Source: an uncultured Chthoniobacterales bacterium (GTDB lineage Bacteria > Verrucomicrobiota > Verrucomicrobiia > Chthoniobacterales > UBA10450). From it: a DNA stretch of 13,359 nucleotides. Location of the stretch: assembly GCA_955652155.1 (NCBI GenBank), contig CATPAT010000151.1, positions 1 to 13,359 on the forward strand, written 5' to 3'. The translations under genes and the position numbers were made by a program. Each line of letters begins with the position of its first letter. Position 1 is the first letter of the stretch. Shown here piece after piece: positions 7,228 to 12,739 of this stretch. The notes below the pieces were generated by a model. That model was not told the origin of the DNA. It saw only the letters and a list, made by a program, of their open reading frames with translations, and searched no databases.

Positions 7228-7677
7228 ATGAACCGCTTCACAAAAATTAGCTTGCAGGCGAGCCTGAGCCTCGTCGTTTGCTTCGTACTTCCGCGCGGCG
7301 CGGCCGGAACGGTAGATGATGCCCAATCGTTCGCGCTCCAGGCGGCTGAGCCTTACGTCAAGGAAGGCTTCCAAGTCCGCGAAGATTATTGGGGCGGCGA
7401 TCTCGGTTCGGGCGAGAAGAAGGCCGTGCGGCAACAATTATTCAAAGGCAACGAATATTGGTTCTGGCTGGGAACGGAAGTGGAGCGTGCAAAAATCTCC
7501 GTGCACATCTACGATTCCGAAGGAAAGCTCGCCGAGCAGCCGGACAGTTGGGAAAAAGGTCATTTCGCCGCTGCCCATGTGATTCCGAAAGCAACCGGCA
7601 GCTATTTCATCATCGTCGCGGTCGAAGAGTCGCCCGAGGAACGGACGCATTGGGCGCTGGTTTATGGCTTCCGCTAA
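7228..7677 (+). CDS. Small predicted secreted protein of unknown function
   Basis: A 149-aa product with an N-terminal signal peptide (MNRFTKISLQ, then a hydrophobic run to about residue 22, with cleavage likely after GAAG near 27). The mature part of about 120 residues is rich in aromatics (REDYWGGDL, NEYWFWLG, HWALVYGF) and looks like alternating beta strands. The segment KISVHIYDSEGKLAEQ followed by TGSYFIIVAVEES resembles the layout of pre-peptidase C-terminal (PPC-like) beta sandwiches, but this is only an impression. GAGGG at 7215-7219, overlapping the stop of the upstream gene, is a good ribosome binding site about 8 nt before the ATG. The tight spacing suggests a functional pair with the upstream secreted protein. 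Confidence 0.8.
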   Translation: MNRFTKISLQASLSLVVCFVLPRGAAGTVDDAQSFALQAAEPYVKEGFQVREDYWGGDLGSGEKKAVRQQLFKGNEYWFWLGTEVERAKISVHIYDSEGKLAEQPDSWEKGHFAAAHVIPKATGSYFIIVAVEESPEERTHWALVYGFR

Positions 7678-7756
7678 ATCGCGACCCGTAGTTGTCGATT
7701 TTGTAGTTGCGCAGCCGCGCCGTAGTCCCGCGACCGCGGGCCGAAGGCGGGTCGAT
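7678..7756. repeat. Intergenic inverted-repeat element with GTAGT units
   Basis: The gap between the second secreted-protein gene and phoH is bounded by an imperfect inverted repeat, ATCGCGACCCG (7678-7688) and CGGGTCGAT (7748-7756). Inside, GTAGT recurs at 7688, 7703 and 7722, and a GC-rich hairpin CCCGC-gacc-GCGGG lies at 7727-7740. No T-run follows the hairpin, so it is not a classical terminator. It resembles a dispersed palindromic repeat. It leaves only about 5 nt before the phoH ATG, so phoH has no obvious promoter of its own beyond this element. Confidence 0.55.
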
Positions 7757-7761
7757 CTTTG

Positions 7762-8736
7762 ATGAGCGAAACGCGCACCCTGCATTTCGAAAACGCCCGC
7801 CAACTGCAATCGCTTTACGCGAACGATCTTAAACTTTTGAAAAGCTTGGAGGATTCGCTCGGCGTCAAAGTCACCACCCGCGAAGGCTGGGTAAAACTTG
7901 AAGGCGAGCCGGAGAAAATCGACAAGGCCCAGCGCGTCTTTGATCAACTCGAAGAGGCACAAAAGAAAGGAGTGCCCATTCAGAAACACGAATTTCAATA
8001 CGCGCTCAACTCGGTCAGCGAATCGCGTGGCGACAATCTCACCGACGCCGTCTCGATGAAAATCACGACGTCGCCGCGCAAAGCGCCAATCGTTGCGCGC
8101 TCAGCCGGGCAACGCAATTACGTCGAAGCCATCGACAAGCATGACATCGTTTTCGGAATCGGGCCGGCCGGCACCGGAAAGACTTATCTCGCGGTTGCGA
8201 TGGCGGTGTCTGCGTTGAAAAAGGATCAGGTCAGCCGAATCATCTTAACTCGTCCGGCGGTGGAAGCGGGTGAAGCGCTCGGATTTTTGCCGGGCGAACT
8301 CGAACAAAAGATCGCGCCGTATTTGCGTCCGCTTTACGATGCGCTGCGCGATATGCTCGAGCCGGAAGAGATCGAACGGTCGATTGCGCGGCAGACGATC
8401 GAAGTTGCGCCGCTCGCTTACATGCGCGGTCGAACCTTGAACAACGCCTTCGTGATCCTCGATGAAGCGCAGAACACGACGACCGAGCAAATGTTCATGT
8501 TACTCACGCGCATCGGTCCTCGTTCAAAATGTGTGATTACCGGCGACGTGACCCAGATCGATTTACCGGCAAACAAGCGTTCCGGTGTGGTCGAAGCGTT
8601 GCAGGCCCTGAAAAATGTTCCTGGAATATCGATTGTTTATTTCAACGAGCGCGACGTAGTACGCCATGAGCTGGTCCGTTCCATCATAACCGCTTACCAG
8701 CAGCACCGCTCACCCGCGCCGTCCGCGCGTAAATGA
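7762..8736 (+). CDS. phoH: PhoH family ATPase (YbeZ-like)
   Basis: A PhoH/YbeZ-type P-loop NTPase, related to helicase domains and linked by its usual neighbours to rRNA maturation and RNA metabolism with YbeY. The 324-aa protein has an N-terminal KH-like region (1-70), then the PhoH domain: RNYVEAI (118-124), Walker A GPAGTGKT (134-141), TRPAVEAGEALGFLPG (163-178) and Walker B VILDEAQN (231-238). TGDVTQIDLP (260-269) and a C-terminal VRHELVRSII (300-309) follow. Length and motif order are normal for PhoH. The ATG at 7762 is used; the TTG codon just before it adds one residue and has no advantage. The HD phosphodiesterase gene follows after 36 nt. A ybeY gene, often next to phoH, is not seen here. 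Confidence 0.95.
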   Translation: MSETRTLHFENARQLQSLYANDLKLLKSLEDSLGVKVTTREGWVKLEGEPEKIDKAQRVFDQLEEAQKKGVPIQKHEFQYALNSVSESRGDNLTDAVSMKITTSPRKAPIVARSAGQRNYVEAIDKHDIVFGIGPAGTGKTYLAVAMAVSALKKDQVSRIILTRPAVEAGEALGFLPGELEQKIAPYLRPLYDALRDMLEPEEIERSIARQTIEVAPLAYMRGRTLNNAFVILDEAQNTTTEQMFMLLTRIGPRSKCVITGDVTQIDLPANKRSGVVEALQALKNVPGISIVYFNERDVVRHELVRSIITAYQQHRSPAPSARK

Positions 8737-8744
8737 AAGATCGG

Positions 8745-8761
8745 GTCCGAGCCGGACAGGC
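8745..8761 (+). repeat. Copy 1 of the GTCCGAGCCGGACAGGC intergenic repeat
   Basis: This near-palindrome lies in the 36-nt gap between phoH and the HD phosphodiesterase gene. The same 17 bases occur in reverse orientation at 11207-11223, and the 13-base core recurs in reverse at 10450-10462. No T-run follows it, so it is not an obvious terminator; in the transcript it could form a short stem just before the next start codon. Confidence 0.8.
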
Positions 8762-8772
8762 ACTAACTTAAT

Positions 8773-10413
8773 ATGTTCGATTTCTTAAGACGCAGACGAC
8801 TTCTCCGGCGCGGGCTCGCTTCGAAAAAGACGAGGCGTCGTCGCACCCGCAACGAATTGCTGCGCAGTCTCGAGTCTGCATCCTACGTAAAAGTCTTCAT
8901 TCTTGCCGCTTTCATTGCTGGGTTGGCACTTCTGATCTTTAGCGGCCAGCAGCCGGAACCCACCAAGAATTTCGTGATCGCATTGCTGTTTTTCGCGACC
9001 GCGATCGTGCAACTCTGGATCAATCGGCCCGGAACGTTTTCCCAGAACTCGCGCGTTTTTCTGGTTTTCGGAACAATCTTTATCCAGCTCGCAGCGACCA
9101 AAGTCATTCTCGTCTTATCGAGCGAGCAGGCGTTTAAGTTTCTCACCCCGGAAATGGGCTGGTTGCTCGCCCCCTACGCATTTGCCCCGCTGGTGCTCAG
9201 TGTTTTGTTGGGGCGCAATCACGGACTTTACGCCGCCGTCTTCGTCAGTTTGTGGAGCAGCGTTTTGTTCGGCCGGATCGATGCGTCGCTTCTCGTCATC
9301 AGTTTGATCAGCGGTTTCACCGCCGTTTATCTCACTCTCCAAGTTCGCCGGCGCGGCCAATTGATTCGCGCCGGTGTCGGCGTTGGTCTCGCCATTTGGC
9401 TTTCCTCGCTGAGTTTCGGAATGATCGGTCCGATCAATTTATTTCCACCGATGGACAACGATTGGGGAATGATCGGCCTGCAAAGCGCGCTCACACTCGG
9501 CAACGGAATTATCACCGCCATGATTGTCGGCGGCGCGTTGCCCATGCTCGAGCATCTTTTCCAAATCACGACCGACGTTTCGTGGCTCGAGTTGTCCGAT
9601 TTGAATCATCCGCTGTTGCGCCGGATGACGATCGAAGCGCCGGGGACCTATCATCACAGTTTGGTCGTAGCGAATCTGGCTGAGGCCGCCGCCGAAAAGA
9701 TCGGAGCCAACGCCACGCTCTGCCGTGTTTGCTCCTATTTCCACGACGTCGGCAAACTGGTGAAGCCGGAATATTTCACCGAGAACATGAACTTCGAGCG
9801 CAACCCGCACGATGATCTCGCGCCAAGCATGAGTGCCCTTATCATTATCGCGCACGTAAAGGAAGGCGTCGATCTCGCCCTCAAAAACAAACTGAACCAG
9901 CGCATCATCGACGTCATCCAGCAACATCACGGCACGTCGCTCGTTTATTATTTTTACCAGCGCGCCATTCAACAGCAGGAAGACGCGCGCGCCGGCGGGA
10001 AGATCATGAACATCCGCAAGGAAGACATTCCGGAAGTGCAGGAAGAAAGTTTTCGTTACAGCGGGCCGAAGCCGCAGACCAAAGAAAGCGCCATCGTCAG
10101 TCTGGCCGACATCGTCGAGAGCGCGTCCCGAAGTCTGGAAAAGCCGACTCCGCAAAAAGTCGAACAGCTGGTCAACGAACTGATCGAGGAACGCATCGCC
10201 GATGGGCAGCTCGATGAATGCGATCTCACTCTCGGCGAACTGCGAGTCATCGCGGCACGATTTCGATTCACGCTCATGACAATGCTGCACACGCGGATCG
10301 CTTATCCCAAGCACGAATCGAAGTTCACGCCGAGCGACGACGACAGGCTCAGACCCGACGTCATGGCCTCGCTCCGCAAACCAGCTTCCGCTCCGCCCGT
10401 TTCCGCCGCGTAA
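8773..10413 (+). CDS. pgpH: Membrane HD-domain phosphodiesterase, PgpH/YqfF type (likely c-di-AMP)
   Basis: A 546-aa membrane protein of the 7TM-HD family; characterised members (Listeria PgpH) hydrolyse c-di-AMP. After an Arg-rich start, a first membrane helix lies at about 38-58, then six or seven more between about 66 and 257. The cytoplasmic HD domain has its full metal set: His295 in GTYHHS, His324-Asp325 in YFHDVGK, His361, His385-His386 in QQHHGT, and Asp446 in LADIVES. PEYFTEN and NPHDDLAPSMSA are also typical. Canonical PgpH is above 700 aa because a large extracellular domain follows the first helix; that domain is absent here. Substrate is inferred from the family. A stem-loop with a T-run lies about 65 nt after the stop. 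Confidence 0.88.
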   Translation: MFDFLRRRRLLRRGLASKKTRRRRTRNELLRSLESASYVKVFILAAFIAGLALLIFSGQQPEPTKNFVIALLFFATAIVQLWINRPGTFSQNSRVFLVFGTIFIQLAATKVILVLSSEQAFKFLTPEMGWLLAPYAFAPLVLSVLLGRNHGLYAAVFVSLWSSVLFGRIDASLLVISLISGFTAVYLTLQVRRRGQLIRAGVGVGLAIWLSSLSFGMIGPINLFPPMDNDWGMIGLQSALTLGNGIITAMIVGGALPMLEHLFQITTDVSWLELSDLNHPLLRRMTIEAPGTYHHSLVVANLAEAAAEKIGANATLCRVCSYFHDVGKLVKPEYFTENMNFERNPHDDLAPSMSALIIIAHVKEGVDLALKNKLNQRIIDVIQQHHGTSLVYYFYQRAIQQQEDARAGGKIMNIRKEDIPEVQEESFRYSGPKPQTKESAIVSLADIVESASRSLEKPTPQKVEQLVNELIEERIADGQLDECDLTLGELRVIAARFRFTLMTMLHTRIAYPKHESKFTPSDDDRLRPDVMASLRKPASAPPVSAA

Positions 10414-10424
10414 GTTGTGCTGTA

Positions 10425-10529
10425 GTGGATCGAGCAGTCCGTAATGCCAGTCCGGCTCGGACCTCGATGTTATTATGTGCGGCGAAGCCGCGTTTGTTTT
10501 AGCATCGCCCGACGGAGCGGCTGATCCAC
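10425..10529. repeat. Intergenic inverted repeat GTGGATC...GATCCAC enclosing copy 2 of the palindromic repeat
   Basis: GTGGATC (10425-10431) and its reverse complement GATCCAC (10523-10529) bound a ~105-bp block in the gap between the convergent pgpH and nuoC genes. The core GTCCGGCTCGGAC (10450-10462, copy 2, reverse orientation) and the putative terminator lie inside. Like the block before phoH, it begins next to a GTAG (10422-10425). The 176-nt gap holds no gene I can support. Confidence 0.5.
10479..10501 (+). terminator. Putative rho-independent terminator after pgpH
   Basis: GCGGC (10479-10483), loop GAA, GCCGC (10487-10491), then GTTTGTTTTA. A five-base-pair GC stem with a short loop followed by a T-rich run on the plus strand fits an intrinsic terminator for the phoH-pgpH transcript. 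The stem is short. The minus-strand side has no good T-run, so it would not serve nuoC well. Confidence 0.55.
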
Positions 10530-10589
10530 CGCGACAGCATGAGCAACCCGGTCCATCGACTACGCAACCACAATGCCGAATCCACCGCC

Positions 10590-11162
10590 TCACAACTCCG
10601 GCGGTCTTGCGCGCGGTTCGCGATCTTTGGCAGTGGCGGTGCTGGGGCGGGTGACGAATGGTCCGCCTTCGAGCGACGCGGCTTTGGTGAACGCGACGTC
10701 GGGCATTTCACTGGGAAGACCTTCCAACGGAAATTCTTTGCGCAACGGGAAGAACGGATAGCCGTCCCACATCAGGATTCGGCGCAGATCGGGATGGCCT
10801 CTAAATTTGATTCCCATCATGTCTTAGAAAACGCGTTCGACCAAGATTTAAGTCAGCCAGAGATCGGAAATGGTGTCGACCTGCTCGTCCTCGGAGATTT
10901 TCAGTTTCAATCGGAGATGAACCGCCAGCGTCATCGAGTAAAGTTCGTAAACAATTTCGAAGCGCGGTTCTTCGCCGAAATTGTCGATGCTGGTGATGTC
11001 GATCAAATAATCGAATGAGAGATCGTGGCGGCAGAATTTTGCGACTTCGCGCAGGTCGGCTGGCAAGATGGTGTAAGTGGTTTCGCCGCGGAAGTCAGTT
11101 TTGTCCTGAAGTTTTTGTCCGAACAGTTTGCCTAACGAATCGAGAAGCTGTTGTCCTGTCAT
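10590..11162 (-). pseudogene. nuoC: NADH-quinone oxidoreductase subunit C, interrupted by two in-frame stops
   Basis: NuoC is the 30-kDa peripheral-arm subunit of complex I. The reading frame is continuous over 191 codons but carries TAA at 10850-10848 and again at 10826-10824. Before the first stop, the 104-residue N part is NuoC-like (FDYLIDITSIDNFGEEPRFE, then a strand rich in L and K, then VDTISDLW). After the second stop, DMMGIKFRGHPDLRRIL, PLRKEFPL and EGGPFVT are the typical C part. Between them, about 11 codons stand where the family has a W.ER...D segment; the residues ER survive. Total length and frame are kept, so the lesion is local. Either nuoC is a recent pseudogene or the sequence is wrong here; a 104-aa truncated product would lack the conserved C part. 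The start ATG at 11162 follows nuoB after a 61-nt repeat-containing gap. Confidence 0.82.
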
Positions 11163-11206
11163 GTCTTGTTTGTAGGGCGGTCGCGCCGCTCGCCGTTGTG
11201 ATAACC

Positions 11207-11223
11207 GCCTGTCCGGCTCGGAC
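11207..11223 (-). repeat. Copy 3 of the GTCCGAGCCGGACAGGC repeat, abutting the nuoB stop
   Basis: On the minus strand the 17-base repeat begins immediately after the nuoB TGA (11226-11224) and occupies the start of the 61-nt nuoB-nuoC gap. It is identical over 17 bases to the copy after phoH. The rest of the gap contains a GTAG (11172-11175) next to a GC-rich segment (GCGG-tcgcg-CCGC) and an approximate pairing of AGGGCGGT with AACCGCCT. Confidence 0.8.
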
Positions 11224-11760
11224 TCATGCGAGCATTCCGGCGAGTTTCTTGGTGAGTTTCGGATTTTGTGCGGCGAACGATTTTTCGCCGGAAATCTTTT
11301 CCTGCAGCTTCATCAGCCCAGCGAGCAATGCTTCCGGACGCGGGGGACACCCGGAAATGTAAACATCGACCGGAATAAGCTGATCGATTCCCTGCAAGAC
11401 CGCATACGAGCGATACATTCCGCCGGTGGAAGCGCACGCGCCCATGGCGATGACGTATTTCGGCTCTGGCATTTGTTCGTAAATCCGTTTCACCGCCAGC
11501 GCCATTTTGTAAGTGACGGTGCCGGCGACGATCATGACGTCGCATTGTCGCGGCGAAAAACGCATCACCTCGGCGCCGAACCGAGCGATATCGAACCGCG
11601 ACGCGGCGGTCGCCATCAGTTCGATTGCGCAACACGCGAGCCCCATCGGCATCGGCCAAAGCGAATTCTTGCGAACCCAATTGAAGGCGGCATCGAGCCG
11701 GGTAAAGATCACGTTACCTTCGATCTTTGAGTCGTACGCAGTCGCGTGAGCTTCCGGCAT
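11224..11760 (-). CDS. nuoB: NADH-quinone oxidoreductase subunit B
   Basis: NuoB holds the N2 [4Fe-4S] cluster, the last iron-sulfur centre of complex I before quinone. Counted from ATG 11760 (178 aa, normal length), all four ligands are present: Cys43-Cys44 in LACCAIE, Cys109 in GACAST and Cys138 in SGCPPRPE. FSPRQCDVMIVAGTVT and the GGMYRSYAVLQGID segment are also typical. The frame stays open upstream to 11886, but that extension translates the ATCTGTG repeat and has no NuoB homology, so the internal ATG is preferred. nuoC follows, but is broken. nuoA is not upstream and nuoD is not downstream, so this pair stands apart from any full nuo operon. The gene itself shows no damage. Confidence 0.94.
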   Translation of the reverse strand: MPEAHATAYDSKIEGNVIFTRLDAAFNWVRKNSLWPMPMGLACCAIELMATAASRFDIARFGAEVMRFSPRQCDVMIVAGTVTYKMALAVKRIYEQMPEPKYVIAMGACASTGGMYRSYAVLQGIDQLIPVDVYISGCPPRPEALLAGLMKLQEKISGEKSFAAQNPKLTKKLAGMLA

Positions 11761-11827
11761 GTCCAACAGTAAGATTGCACCCCCCTGGCGCAACAGAAAA
11801 GCGGCCACTTGATTGACGCAGTTGAAA

Positions 11828-11897
11828 CACAGATTACGGAAGGCGCAGATGTGAACTCGAAATGATCTGTGTAAATCTGTGTCCATCTGTGGCTAAT
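11828..11897. repeat. ATCTGTG repeat element, 10-bp spaced, with inverted copy
   Basis: ATCTGTG occurs at 11865, 11875 and 11885, exactly 10 bp apart. The reverse complement CACAGAT is at 11828-11834, so ACACAGATT (11827-11835) and AATCTGTGT (11874-11882) form a perfect 9-bp inverted repeat. The element fills much of the 157-nt divergent gap between nuoB and cysD. Strings such as AATCTGTGTCCATCTGTGG are, from memory, common between genes in Verrucomicrobiota. Promoters for nuoB and cysD must lie in or near it; I cannot point to convincing boxes. Confidence 0.8.
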
Positions 11898-11917
11898 TTC
11901 GGCCAGCAGAGACCTGC

Positions 11918-12739
11918 ATGACGACCCAAATCAAACGCACTCATCTCGACGAGCTCGAGAACCAGAGCATTTTCATTTTTCGCGAGGCGTATCACGCGTT
12001 CAAGAATATCGCCATGCCCTGGTCGATGGGAAAAGATTCGAACGTGCTGATGTGGCTGGCGCGGAAAGCGTTCTTCGGCCGGGTGCCGTTTCCGGTTTTG
12101 CACATCGACACGACCTACGAATTTCCGGAGATGCTCGAGTTCCGGGAGTGGGCAAAGAAACATCACAACCTGAACCTGATCGTGAAGATCAACACCGAAG
12201 CGCGCGAGCGCGGCATTGGCTACGAGACGCACGATCCCGTGACAGTGACGCACGAATTGAAAACGGTCGCGCTCCAACAAGTGCTGGCGGATAATAAATG
12301 GGACGCGCTCATTACCGGAATCCGGCGAGACGAAGATCCAACCCGCGCAAAGGAGAGATATTTTTCGCCGCGCAATGCGCAGTTTGAATGGGATTACAAA
12401 GACCAACCGCCGGAATTCTGGGGACAATTCGCGACCAGCTCGGCCAAAGGCGAGCACGTGCGGGTGCAACCGTTGCTTGATTGGACCGAAGTCGATGTCT
12501 GGCGCTACATCCAACGGGAAGAGATTCCGATTCCGCAAATGTATTTCTCGCGAAACGGGAAACGGTTCCGTTCATTAGGTTGTAGCCCGATCACGCAGCC
12601 GATCGAGAGCAACGCATCGACCATCGACGAGATCATCACTGAGCTGGAGGCGACGAAAGTCGGCGAGCGCGCCGGTCGCGCGCAAGATCACTACGAGCGC
12701 AACGCGATGCAGAAGCTCAGGGCCAAGGGATTTTTATGA
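11918..12739 (+). CDS. cysD: Sulfate adenylyltransferase subunit 2 (CysD)
   Basis: Catalytic small subunit of ATP sulfurylase, which makes APS from sulfate and ATP with GTP hydrolysis by CysN; the first step of assimilatory sulfate activation. The 273-aa protein has the PP-loop SMGKDS (36-41), HIDTTYEFPEM (62-72), GIRRDEDPTRAKER (134-147), PLLDWTEVDVWRYI (185-198), GCSPIT (221-226), and the closing ERAGRAQD...MQKLRAKGFL typical of CysD. It is somewhat shorter than the roughly 300-aa E. coli protein, with all main motifs in place. The ATG at 11918 is directly followed by the LDELENQSIFIFRE helix usual for the N-terminus. It overlaps cysN by 4 nt (ATGA). Confidence 0.96.
   Translation: MTTQIKRTHLDELENQSIFIFREAYHAFKNIAMPWSMGKDSNVLMWLARKAFFGRVPFPVLHIDTTYEFPEMLEFREWAKKHHNLNLIVKINTEARERGIGYETHDPVTVTHELKTVALQQVLADNKWDALITGIRRDEDPTRAKERYFSPRNAQFEWDYKDQPPEFWGQFATSSAKGEHVRVQPLLDWTEVDVWRYIQREEIPIPQMYFSRNGKRFRSLGCSPITQPIESNASTIDEIITELEATKVGERAGRAQDHYERNAMQKLRAKGFL

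Noticed and set aside
9439..10593. 384-codon minus-strand open frame antisense to pgpH
   Set aside because: Shadow of a GC-rich gene: Arg/His/Asp-rich composition, no domain, and the plus-strand HD protein is clearly real.
10815..10860. Programmed frameshift or stop readthrough in nuoC
   Set aside because: Both halves are in the same frame, so no frameshift is needed. Two TAA codons would both have to be read through, and no recoding signal is visible.
10539..11018. 159-codon plus-strand open frame across nuoC
   Set aside because: The minus strand matches NuoC on both sides of the stops; the plus frame is a shadow with no homology signal.
11761..11886. N-terminal extension of nuoB
   Set aside because: Encoded largely by the ATCTGTG repeat; NuoB length and motifs fit the start at 11760.
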